This document shows positions 1-5,907 of a stretch of DNA of 7,379 nt, in pieces (the first letter of the stretch is position 1; the number at the start of each line of letters is the position of its first letter). The position numbers and the translations under genes were made by a program. Where the stretch lies: NCBI GenBank assembly GCA_030604285.1, contig JAUVWD010000033.1, positions 1 through 7,379 on the forward strand, read 5' to 3'. Under the pieces are notes generated by a model. That model saw only the letters and a list, made by a program, of their open reading frames with translations. It was not told the origin of the DNA and searched no databases. This DNA comes from Chloroflexota bacterium. GTDB taxonomy: Bacteria > Chloroflexota > Dehalococcoidia > GIF9 > AB-539-J10.

Positions 1-1158
1 CCCAGGGCCCCAGATTATATCGTGGGGTATATCCGTATCGTTTGGCATGAATGCCATTCTACCGGAGGCTCCGAGATAATCCGTCTCTTCCAGTTTAGCG
101 ACAACAGCATCGGAGTCTAGAGTACCTGCCCTTTCAATAGCTTCCTTTAATATGTATATGGCGTCGTAAGTACCGGCATTATAGGTAGGAAACTCGCCAC
201 GCTCCGCAAGAAACTTGTCATAGAAGGGAATGCTCTTATCTGTCTGTTTCACGCGAGCGTACATATTCATGGTCAGCTCGTAGTTGCCTTTCCCTTCAGT
301 GGCTTCCCAGAATCCCATCTTCTGGGCTTCCACGTTAATCCCTGCCGAAGCTGCCGGGATTTCGAGCTCTCCCCATTGCTTGGCATAGGGAATGCCCACC
401 GGGCCTGAGAGGTAGGTCAAGATTATGTGAGCCCCGGCATTCTTTATCGCTGACAACTCGGCTGTCACGTCGGTAGCCGTAGGAGATGGCCTCCACTCCC
501 CGACAATCTCGACACCCATTGCGGGAAGGTACATGCGAGCAGCATCGACTAAGGGCTCTGCCGCCACCGCCTTTTCCATCAGTAGGGCTACCTTTGGCTT
601 CTCAATGCCAAGCCCGTCTTTTACCACGCTTATCACCATTCCTAGAATAAGGAAATTGACTTGGGCTAGGTACTCAGCATTTATGGGCGTGACTCTGAAC
701 CAATACTTGTACTTATCATAATCCTGTGCCACCCTCGCACATAGCTCTGGATGCGAGGCACCACAGCCCAGGAAAATCTTCTCGTGGTCCATGGCAATAT
801 CCTGCATGGCAAGAACCGCCTCCGTCCTGAAGCCACCGACCAAGAAGTCAACGTTATCAATCGCTATGGCCTTTTCCATTGCCGCCGTCGCATCGGGGAC
901 GCTGAGCATCTCATTTGAATCGGCCTTAACCAACTCTATCGGCATCATAAGCTCCCCCACCTTTATACCACCGGCTTCGTTTATTTCGTCCCTCGCCATT
1001 TCCGCTCCATGCCAATGGTGCTCCCCTTGGACAAATGCCATTGGTCCGATAACTCCTATCTTTATCGTTTCCACCTGAGGTTTTGCTGGTGCGCAGGCAG
1101 GAATTGCCACTAGAGCTATCAAGCAGACGACTATTATGCCCATTAGCGCTTTCTTCAT
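1..1158 (-). CDS. ABC transporter substrate-binding lipoprotein, branched-chain amino-acid (LivK/type I periplasmic) family; C-terminus off the window
   Basis: The frame is open from the ATG at 1158 to position 1 (386 residues, no stop), so the end lies outside the window; family members usually run about 390-430 residues, so little is missing. Residues 1-21 are a lipoprotein signal peptide (MKK, hydrophobic stretch, then IPAC with Cys22 as probable lipid site); Pro at -2 is unusual for a lipobox. The mature protein opens with KIGVIGP (33-39) and DEINEAGGI (57-65), the hallmark first strand and helix of type I periplasmic binding proteins, and later has the NAGTYDA-type segment typical of the C-terminal lobe. 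It would sit outside the membrane and deliver a ligand to an ABC permease not seen here. The ligand is unknown: the loop that normally contacts it reads GEHHWHG (45-51) rather than the usual Gly/Ser-rich stretch. It is last of three leftward genes; the acyl-CoA dehydrogenase and MaoC neighbours hint at an organic or acyl-type substrate. Family assignment is firm, substrate is not. Confidence 0.92.
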   Translation of the reverse strand, partial: MKKALMGIIVVCLIALVAIPACAPAKPQVETIKIGVIGPMAFVQGEHHWHGAEMARDEINEAGGIKVGELMMPIELVKADSNEMLSVPDATAAMEKAIAIDNVDFLVGGFRTEAVLAMQDIAMDHEKIFLGCGASHPELCARVAQDYDKYKYWFRVTPINAEYLAQVNFLILGMVISVVKDGLGIEKPKVALLMEKAVAAEPLVDAARMYLPAMGVEIVGEWRPSPTATDVTAELSAIKNAGAHIILTYLSGPVGIPYAKQWGELEIPAASAGINVEAQKMGFWEATEGKGNYELTMNMYARVKQTDKSIPFYDKFLAERGEFPTYNAGTYDAIYILKEAIERAGTLDSDAVVAKLEETDYLGASGRMAFMPNDTDIPHDIIWGPG

Positions 1159-1169
1159 TTCCCCTCCTT
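1159..1169 (-). promoter_or_regulatory. Ribosome binding site of the binding-protein gene
   Basis: On the minus strand AAGGAGGGG lies 2 nt before the ATG, with the AGGAGG core about 4 nt from it. It is a near-perfect Shine-Dalgarno match and fixes the start at 1158. No convincing promoter is visible in the 129-nt gap to the MaoC gene, so co-transcription with it is plausible. Confidence 0.8.
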
Positions 1170-1287
1170 TATTCAAAATTACACGATTTGGCTTGATTTG
1201 CCATCCTCTTGTACCTGCCCAGTACCTTAAGAACGTCTGTTTCTGCGCTTGGCCACAAGCCAGCAAGATTGCGACATTGATGCCTAG

Positions 1288-1746
1288 CTACCAAGTCGCG
1301 GGGAACATGCAAGTATTTATCCCGTCGCTCACTATCTCATCGTTTTGATTTCTAACCTGCCAATGATAGTGGACGACAATGCGGTCTCCCTTCGAGGTCA
1401 CCCGTTTGTCAAGTAATTCGATCTCACCTCTAATCATGTCTCCGGGAAAAACTGGAAGCCTATGAGTGCATTTGTCGGTTCCCATATATATCCCGTCACG
1501 TAGCAATCCAGCTTTGTAAAGCAACCCCATCATGTAGCCAAAGGTTAGTATTCCGGTTGATACACGGGATTTGAACCCCAATTTCTTGGCATATTCATCG
1601 CTAAGGAAAAGCGGGTGGTCCAGGCCAAGCAGACGAACGAAGGAATCAATCATCCCCTCGCTCATCGTCCCCCACCTAGTTGTGAATTTATCACCAGGCT
1701 CCAGAGCTTGAATCCTCTTTTCTTCTTGGTCCTCTAAATATTCCAT
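1288..1746 (-). CDS. MaoC-like hotdog-fold protein with a non-canonical active site
   Basis: A 152-residue protein, the usual size of a single-domain MaoC/(R)-specific enoyl-CoA hydratase. The layout fits the fold: an N-terminal strand (PGDKF, 17-21), the hot-dog helix region SFVRLLGLDHPLF followed by SDEYAKK (35-55), the STGILTFGYMMGLL helix (63-76), and the C-terminal strands beginning at FPGDMIRGEIE (100-110). Canonical family members carry a G-D-x-N-P-x-H motif whose Asp and His hydrate the enoyl-CoA double bond; here the aligned stretch is G-L-D-H-P-L-F (41-47), so the catalytic Asp is Leu, Asn is His, and His is Phe. The protein may therefore be a non-hydratase hotdog (thioesterase-like or binding role) or use displaced residues (Asp43, His44). 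It lies between an acyl-CoA dehydrogenase and a binding protein, which supports a CoA-thioester role. Start at 1746 is supported by a strong ribosome binding site; stop is TAG. Confidence 0.85.
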   Translation of the reverse strand: MEYLEDQEEKRIQALEPGDKFTTRWGTMSEGMIDSFVRLLGLDHPLFLSDEYAKKLGFKSRVSTGILTFGYMMGLLYKAGLLRDGIYMGTDKCTHRLPVFPGDMIRGEIELLDKRVTSKGDRIVVHYHWQVRNQNDEIVSDGINTCMFPATW

Positions 1747-1750
1747 CTTC

Positions 1751-1757
1751 CCTCCTT
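1751..1757 (-). promoter_or_regulatory. Ribosome binding site of the MaoC-like gene
   Basis: Minus-strand AAGGAGG, 4 nt before the ATG at 1746. It decides this start over internal Met codons. Confidence 0.78.
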
Positions 1758-1776
1758 CGTTTAAATTTTTATTGTC

Positions 1777-1813
1777 TTAGCTATCCTATCGAAATGAAAC
1801 TCACGATAGCTAA
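1777..1813. repeat. 9-bp perfect inverted repeat upstream of the MaoC-like gene
   Basis: TTAGCTATC (1777-1785) is the exact reverse complement of GATAGCTAA (1805-1813), separated by 19 nt. A second, partly overlapping pair, CTATCG (1786-1791) and CGATAG (1804-1809), allows an alternative fold. It lies about 30 nt upstream of the MaoC start. Neither strand has a T-run after the stem, so a terminator is unlikely; an operator or a 5' leader hairpin is more plausible. Function is inferred only from position. Confidence 0.55.
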
Positions 1814-1844
1814 AGCTGACCTTCCAAGCTCTGACACACCAAGG

Positions 1845-1874
1845 AATAAAATAAACCTACATCGGTCACGATGT
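1845..1874 (-). terminator. Possible weak intrinsic terminator (or operator) downstream of the acyl-CoA dehydrogenase
   Basis: ACATCG (1859-1864), GTCA, CGATGT (1869-1874) form a 6-4-6 palindrome beginning 22 nt past the dehydrogenase stop. In the leftward transcript the stem is followed after three bases by a U-rich stretch (complement of 1845-1855). The stem is short and not very GC-rich, so termination would be partial. The same sequence could be a dimeric repressor operator. Confidence 0.38.
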
Positions 1875-1896
1875 CACCACAACTAAACCACACTGC

Positions 1897-3051
1897 TCAT
1901 AACTTCCCTATGATAGCTCTCCCCATAGTGTATTTCTCTATTTCCTTCGTGCCCTCATAGATCTCCTGGATTTTGGCGTCTCTGTAAAACCTTTCGACGT
2001 CGAAGTCGCACATGTATCCATATCCACCGTGTAGTTGTATTGCCTCATCACAGACCTCCACTGCAATTCTGGCTGCAAACCATTTTGCCATTGACGATAG
2101 AATTACATCAGGCTGGCCCTTATCGATGAACCACGCCGCCTTATACACCAGGTTTCTTGCCGCCTCGATCTTTGTTGCCATTTCAGCAATCTTGAATTGG
2201 GTTGCCTGGAACGCTCCGATTGCTTGACCGAATTGCTTTCTCTGTCTTATGTATACCAATGTCCTCTCGTACGCGCCTAGTGCGATACCAGTAGACATCG
2301 CGGCCACCGTAATCCTCGTCACATCAAAGAACGTCATTGCCTGCATAAATCCGTTGCTTTCCTTTCCGACGAGGTTTGATACAGGAACCCGACAGTCCGT
2401 AAATGCAATTTCACCTGTAAGCGAAGCGTTTATGCCCATTTTTCTGCCTAAATCGGATATCTGCACATCTTTCCTATTCTGCAAATCGTCCACAAGGATA
2501 ATGCTCATATTGCGATAGCGGGGAGCATTCTTATCTGTGACGCATGATATGGCACCGAAATCTGCAACGCCAGCATTTGTGACAAACGTTTTCGTACCAT
2601 TTATTACAAATTCATCACCCTGTCTTTCCGCTGTTGTCCTGATAGCTGCGGCATCGCTACCTGCTTCAGGTTCCGTATACGCTCCGCAAGAAATCCATTC
2701 CGCGGTTGCAATCTTTGGCATATATTTTCTTTTTTGTTCCTCACTACCGAACAGGTAAATTTGCTCGGTTCCGAAGCCAGATGAAAGGACTGGCGCTGAA
2801 AGTGTAGAGTCAGCTTTACAGAACTCTTCGCAAATTAAAGCAACGTCAAACCATCCTAACCCTTGCCCGCCATATTCCTCAGGGAAAATAGCTCCAACGA
2901 AGCCGTGCTCGCCAGCTTTCTTGACGAGTTCTCTGGGATAAATGTGTTCCTCATCGCATTTTCTGGCATACTCTGCACTGAATTCCCCCCGCGCAAACTC
3001 CCTGGCACCATCTCTAAGCATCTTCTGGGCCTCTGTCAGTTCAAAATCCAC
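1897..3051 (-). CDS. Acyl-CoA dehydrogenase (FAD-dependent)
   Basis: This gene encodes an enzyme that oxidises an acyl-CoA to the trans-2-enoyl-CoA and passes electrons to an electron-transfer flavoprotein. Using the GTG at 3051 the protein is 384 residues, the standard family length, and begins (M)DFELTEAQKML as family members do. Visible motifs: family signature 1, AYTEPEAGSD (124-133); RKQFGQ (271-276), the FAD-contact region of the C-terminal helical domain; family signature 2 from QLHGGYGY (339-346) to RFYRD (354-358); and YEGT (365-368), whose Glu366 is at the catalytic-base position of short/medium-chain dehydrogenases. A longer frame reaches a TTG at 3126, but that TTG is the first half of a TTGACA -35 box and lies upstream of the predicted transcript start, so I reject it. 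GAGGT 8 nt before the GTG supports 3051. Chain length and substrate cannot be read from sequence. Stop is TGA. First gene of the leftward set. Confidence 0.95.
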   Translation of the reverse strand: MDFELTEAQKMLRDGAREFARGEFSAEYARKCDEEHIYPRELVKKAGEHGFVGAIFPEEYGGQGLGWFDVALICEEFCKADSTLSAPVLSSGFGTEQIYLFGSEEQKRKYMPKIATAEWISCGAYTEPEAGSDAAAIRTTAERQGDEFVINGTKTFVTNAGVADFGAISCVTDKNAPRYRNMSIILVDDLQNRKDVQISDLGRKMGINASLTGEIAFTDCRVPVSNLVGKESNGFMQAMTFFDVTRITVAAMSTGIALGAYERTLVYIRQRKQFGQAIGAFQATQFKIAEMATKIEAARNLVYKAAWFIDKGQPDVILSSMAKWFAARIAVEVCDEAIQLHGGYGYMCDFDVERFYRDAKIQEIYEGTKEIEKYTMGRAIIGKL

Positions 3052-3059
3052 TTTACTTA

Positions 3060-3063
3060 CCTC
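3060..3063 (-). promoter_or_regulatory. Ribosome binding site that decides the acyl-CoA dehydrogenase start
   Basis: Minus-strand GAGG, 8 nt before the GTG at 3051. With the promoter immediately upstream it selects GTG 3051 over the in-frame TTG at 3126. Confidence 0.6.
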
Positions 3064-3098
3064 GCTTGGCTTTGAAATTCTCGTTCTCTTGTACTCAC

Positions 3099-3126
3099 AG
3101 TTTATCATTCTCACAAACGCTGTCAA
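3099..3126 (-). promoter_or_regulatory. Sigma70-like promoter of the acyl-CoA dehydrogenase gene
   Basis: On the minus strand a perfect TTGACA -35 box (3126-3121) is followed after 16 nt by TAAACT (3104-3099). Predicted start of transcription is near 3092, giving a leader of about 41 nt that includes the GAGG ribosome binding site. Confidence 0.6.
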
Positions 3127-3128
3127 GA

Positions 3129-3157
3129 TTGGAGCTTTTCCTCCCTGCTGTTATAAT
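3129..3157 (+). promoter_or_regulatory. Sigma70-like promoter of pcrA
   Basis: TTGGAG (3129-3134), 17-nt spacer, and a perfect TATAAT (3152-3157). Predicted transcript start is near 3164, only a few bases before the first codons that match PcrA (from about 3168), so the leader would be almost absent. Its -35 box is 2 bp from the -35 box of the divergent dehydrogenase promoter. Confidence 0.58.
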
Positions 3158-3167
3158 GCCTTCTTGA

Positions 3168-3242
3168 TTACTGGAGATTCTAGCCACTCTCAATCCTGCA
3201 CAACTGTAAGCCGTAGAAAGCAATGAAGGGACCCTACTCATT
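3168..3242 (+). other. pcrA: Severed N-terminus of pcrA: Q motif and first beta strand, interrupted by TAA
   Basis: In the same frame as the helicase the codons read LLEILATLNPAQL, then TAA (3207-3209), then AVESNEG and TLLIL running straight into the Walker A loop at 3243. PcrA/UvrD proteins normally begin with a Met a few residues before L-N-P-x-Q and continue with a charged residue then A-V, so the TAA replaces what is usually Glu, Arg, Lys or Gln. No ATG, GTG or TTG is present in this frame between the preceding TGA (3165-3167) and the TAA; the codons at the expected start are TTA (3168) and CTG (3171). Confidence 0.82.
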
Positions 3243-5342
3243 TTGGCCGGACCCGGCAGCGGCAAGACCAGGGTGATCACTCACAGGGTTGCCTACTTGG
3301 TGAAAGTTTGCGGTATTGATCCGCATCGTATTATTGCCGTTACGTTCACCAATAAAGCTGCCCGTGAGATGCGAGACAGATTGGAACACCTCCTGGGGCA
3401 GGGATTTGAGGCTTTAACCTTGGGCACCTTCCATGCCATCTGCGCCCGAATTCTGCGTCGTGAAGGTGAAGCTATCGGGCTGAGCCCTAGGTTTGTCATC
3501 TACGATAGCGAAGATCAATTGAATTTGATAAAGCAGAGCCTTCAAGAATTGAATCTCGATCCTAAGCGATATTCGCCCCGTGCTTTACAATCGGCAATTA
3601 GTGGTGCCAAGAGCCGCCTCTTTACTCCCCAAGACCATGATCAACGGGTCCAGAGCTATTTTGAGGAGATAGTTCAGAGGGTTTATGAACGCTATCAAGA
3701 ATTGCTCAGTCAAAGTGGGGCAGTAGATTTCGATGACTTATTGATGAAGGTGGCACAGCTGTTCGACGGTCATCCCGAAATCCTTTACAGATATCAATCA
3801 CGCTATTTGCATATATTGGTTGACGAGTTCCAGGACACCAACCTTGCTCAGTATGTGCTGATAAAACAATTGGCAGGAAAGCACCGCAATATCTGTGTGG
3901 TTGGTGACCCAGACCAGTCTATTTATTCCTGGAGGTTTGCTGATTTGCGCAACATTTTGAGCTTTGAGAAGGACTACCCTGAAGCTAAAGTAGTGCTTCT
4001 AGAGCAAAACTATCGTTCCACCAAGACTATCTTGGAGGTAGCTTCAGACATCATCTCGGCAAATGTGCAGCGCAAACCGAAAGCCCTTTGGACGGATAAC
4101 CAACTCGGCTCGCCGGTGAAGGTCATTGAGACTTACACCGAGGAGGAAGAAGCACAATCCGTGGTCAATGAAATAGAGGAGTTGGTTAGCCAAGAGCACG
4201 TGTCGCTCAAAGACTGCGCTGTGATGTATCGGGTAAATGCTCAGTCACGGGCACTAGAGGAAAGCTTCATACGCTATGGGGTGCCTTATAAGCTAGTTGG
4301 CGGCACCCGCTTTTATCAAAGACAAGAGATTAAGGACATCATCGCCTACCTCAGATTCATTCGTAACCCGTACGATAATGTGAGCCTCAGCCGCATAATA
4401 AACGTTCCTGCAAGAGGCATTGGTTTGGGCACACTGGGCAAGCTCCAGGCCTGGGCAAAAGATAACAATGTCTCTCTTTATGATGCGTTAAACCAAGCAG
4501 TGGAGGGACAGACTTTCTCCTCGCGCGTTGCTGCAACTCTAGCCGGATTTATCGCTCTCATCAATGAGCTTGCCGTAAAGAGCCAGGAGCTAAATCTGGC
4601 TCGATTGCTGGATGGGATATTGGAGCTTAGCGGATACAAGGAATATATCCTAGGTAAAGAGAGTGCAGAGGAGAGGTGGGAAAATGTAATGGAGTTAAGA
4701 AGCGTTGCTTCAGAATATGACGAGCTCAGTCCTGAAGATGCTTTGGATGCCTTCTTGGAAAAAGTCAGCCTAGTATCGGACATAGATGAACTGGATGAAA
4801 AAGCCGATGCTGTCACTCTGACCACTTTGCATCAGGCTAAGGGCTTAGAATTTCCTGTTGTCTTTATCGTGGGCATGGAGGAAGGCGTTCTCCCCTACAG
4901 GAAGGCTTTTGACGACCCGGCGGAGATGGAAGAAGAGTGTCGCCTTTGCTACGTAGGAGTGACTCGAGCACAGAGGCGACTTTACCTCCTGCGCAGCCGC
5001 CGTCGCAGGCTATTTGGTGGCTCAGCTAACCGGCCATCTCGCTTCCTCCAGGACATTTCGCCACATCTGATGACAACCAAGGGGTTTTGGGGGGAGGAAA
5101 GCTTAAGTTCCTTAGTCCGTACATCTTCTCAACCTCCACCCTATTCCCCTGACACTCTAAATTTGAAAGAGGGGGACTGGGTTCGCCACAGCAAATTTGG
5201 CGATGGCATAGTGGCAAACTGCTCTCCTGGCAGGGGTGACCAAGAGATTACTGTGGCGTTCGAAGGAGTCGGAGTTAAGAGGCTCCTGCTCAGCCTGGCA
5301 CACTTGGAGAAAATCACAAGAAATCGGGATTTTCCCTCCTAA
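3243..5342 (+). CDS. pcrA: ATP-dependent DNA helicase PcrA/UvrD (superfamily 1A), 5' end disrupted
   Basis: A 3'-to-5' helicase of nucleotide-excision repair, mismatch repair and replication-conflict clearance. The open frame from TTG 3243 gives 699 residues; with the ~24 severed residues upstream it matches the usual ~720. Motifs in order (numbered from 3243): Walker A AGPGSGKT (2-9), Ia TFTNKAA (34-40), Ic LGTFHAI (60-66), Walker B LVDEFQDT (192-199), III GDPDQSIYSW (221-230), IV QNYRST (255-260), V TLHQAKGLEF (about 527-536), VI RLCYVGVTRA (about 568-577), then a C-terminal Tudor-like domain from GDWVRHSKFGDG to LEKI (about 643-691), the RNA-polymerase-contact region of PcrA. TTG 3243 cannot be a natural functional start: it would remove the Q motif and the beta strand that supports the P-loop. 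The true start lies upstream and is separated by an in-frame TAA, so the gene is either a recent null allele, read through, or carries a sequence error. The body shows no other damage. mutL, another repair gene, follows 1.2 kb downstream. Confidence 0.93.
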   Translation: MAGPGSGKTRVITHRVAYLVKVCGIDPHRIIAVTFTNKAAREMRDRLEHLLGQGFEALTLGTFHAICARILRREGEAIGLSPRFVIYDSEDQLNLIKQSLQELNLDPKRYSPRALQSAISGAKSRLFTPQDHDQRVQSYFEEIVQRVYERYQELLSQSGAVDFDDLLMKVAQLFDGHPEILYRYQSRYLHILVDEFQDTNLAQYVLIKQLAGKHRNICVVGDPDQSIYSWRFADLRNILSFEKDYPEAKVVLLEQNYRSTKTILEVASDIISANVQRKPKALWTDNQLGSPVKVIETYTEEEEAQSVVNEIEELVSQEHVSLKDCAVMYRVNAQSRALEESFIRYGVPYKLVGGTRFYQRQEIKDIIAYLRFIRNPYDNVSLSRIINVPARGIGLGTLGKLQAWAKDNNVSLYDALNQAVEGQTFSSRVAATLAGFIALINELAVKSQELNLARLLDGILELSGYKEYILGKESAEERWENVMELRSVASEYDELSPEDALDAFLEKVSLVSDIDELDEKADAVTLTTLHQAKGLEFPVVFIVGMEEGVLPYRKAFDDPAEMEEECRLCYVGVTRAQRRLYLLRSRRRRLFGGSANRPSRFLQDISPHLMTTKGFWGEESLSSLVRTSSQPPPYSPDTLNLKEGDWVRHSKFGDGIVANCSPGRGDQEITVAFEGVGVKRLLLSLAHLEKITRNRDFPS

Positions 5343-5346
5343 GTTG

Positions 5347-5375
5347 TTGACGAAATACACGAAAGCGTGTAAAAT
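5347..5375 (+). promoter_or_regulatory. Promoter with palindromic operator in its spacer, copy 1 (cassette)
   Basis: TTGACG (5347-5352), 17-nt spacer, TAAAAT (5370-5375), starting 4 nt after the pcrA stop. The palindrome TACACG-AAAG-CGTGTA (5356-5371) fills the spacer and enters the -10 box, a classic arrangement for a repressor operator. A 22-nt block (5354-5375) is identical to 6483-6504 ahead of mutL. Predicted transcript start near 5382. No T-run follows the stem on the plus strand, so I do not read it as the pcrA terminator. Confidence 0.72.
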
Positions 5376-5418
5376 TAGAATTGCGAAAAGAAGGACTCAA
5401 GGGTCAGTTCGAGTTATC

Positions 5419-5541
5419 ATGGCAAATATGCCTACAGTTAGGGATGAAATTCTGGATGTCGTCTTCAGAGACCCTGAAGTAGAGCACGGGCTTAGGATTT
5501 TTCCTGAAGGAGGAACTGGGGAAACTCGGCAGCTTGTCTGA
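5419..5541 (+). CDS. Short ORF of unknown function at the head of the MNT/HEPN cassette
   Basis: A 40-residue frame from ATG 5419 to TGA, beginning MANMPTVRDEILDVVF and ending GETRQLV. I do not recognise it. It begins about 37 nt after the predicted transcript start of copy 1 of the repeated promoter, and ends 33 nt before the nucleotidyltransferase ATG. No strong ribosome binding site precedes it (an AAGGA at 5390-5394 is too distant). It could be a leader peptide, a small partner of the MNT/HEPN pair, or a chance ORF. Confidence 0.3.
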   Translation: MANMPTVRDEILDVVFRDPEVEHGLRIFPEGGTGETRQLV

Positions 5542-5560
5542 GACCAAGGGCTTGATTTCT

Positions 5561-5567
5561 GGAGGGG
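5561..5567 (+). promoter_or_regulatory. Ribosome binding site of the nucleotidyltransferase gene
   Basis: GGAGGGG lies 7 nt before ATG 5575. It shows that the true start is upstream of the in-frame TAA and that the downstream GTG (5719) is not the natural start. Confidence 0.72.
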
Positions 5568-5574
5568 ATAGGCG

Positions 5575-5907
5575 ATGATCAAAGATAGAAAGTTAAGAAA
5601 ACTTATTCTGAAGATCGTTGACCAGATCAAGACGGAGTATGAGCCGGAGAAAATCATTCTTTAAGGCTCGTATGCCTGTGGCAAGCCCATCGAGGATAGC
5701 GATATAGACTTATTCATAGTGAAGGAGACAGACAAGAGGCGAGTTGACCGCTTTGTGGAAGTCAAGAGGCTTATATATGAGCCAGGACGCCGCATTTCTA
5801 TTTCGCCCCTCGTCTATACCCCTAAAGAGGTCCAGGAGCGGCTAGCTTTGGGCGACGGCTTCGTCGAGGAAGTCCTGACCAGAGGAGAAGTGCTCTATGC
5901 CAGATAA
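5575..5907 (+). pseudogene. MNT-type nucleotidyltransferase (MntA-like antitoxin family), interrupted by an in-frame TAA
   Basis: Read through the TAA at 5662-5664 (codon 30) the product is 110 residues, a normal length for a minimal nucleotidyltransferase. Just after the stop comes the family's catalytic signature, G-S-x10-D-x-D (GSYACGKPIEDSDID, residues 31-45), with both metal-binding Asp codons intact. The tail (SPLVYTPKEVQERLALGDGF and on to EVLYAR) also matches the family. The stop sits directly before GSY, where relatives usually have Phe or Tyr; a Tyr codon becomes TAA by one substitution. Neither fragment should work: the first is 29 residues, and re-initiation at GTG 5719 loses the active site. 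In MntA/HepT systems the nucleotidyltransferase adenylylates and silences the HEPN toxin; the HEPN gene here overlaps its 3' end by 11 bp, with its ribosome binding site inside this gene. The stop could also be a sequencing error. Confidence 0.85.
5883..5887 (+). promoter_or_regulatory. Ribosome binding site of the HEPN gene
   Basis: AGGAG, 9 nt before ATG 5897, lies inside the 3' end of the nucleotidyltransferase gene. Translation of the HEPN gene can therefore start independently of the broken upstream frame. Confidence 0.6.

Noticed and set aside
533..1078. Plus-strand ORFs opposite the binding-protein gene
   Set aside because: They are antisense to a continuous 386-codon frame with clear family motifs, and show no domain-like sequence or ribosome binding sites.
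1247..1260. GCTTG-GCCA-CAAGC hairpin between the MaoC-like and binding-protein genes
   Set aside because: The stem is only 5 bp and no T-run follows on the minus strand, so it gives no support for a terminator.
3052..3126. 25-residue N-terminal extension of the acyl-CoA dehydrogenase from TTG 3126
   Set aside because: The TTG is part of a perfect TTGACA -35 box and precedes the predicted transcript start. Family proteins begin at the DFELTEAQ segment, and a GAGG site supports GTG 3051.
5356..5371. Palindrome after pcrA as an intrinsic terminator
   Set aside because: The 6-bp stem is followed by AAAAT rather than a T-run, and an identical copy lies in front of mutL between well-spaced -35 and -10 boxes, so a promoter/operator role fits better.
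5719..5907. A separate 62-residue gene starting at GTG 5719
   Set aside because: It is the tail of the MNT nucleotidyltransferase frame, lacks the active site, and has no ribosome binding site of its own.
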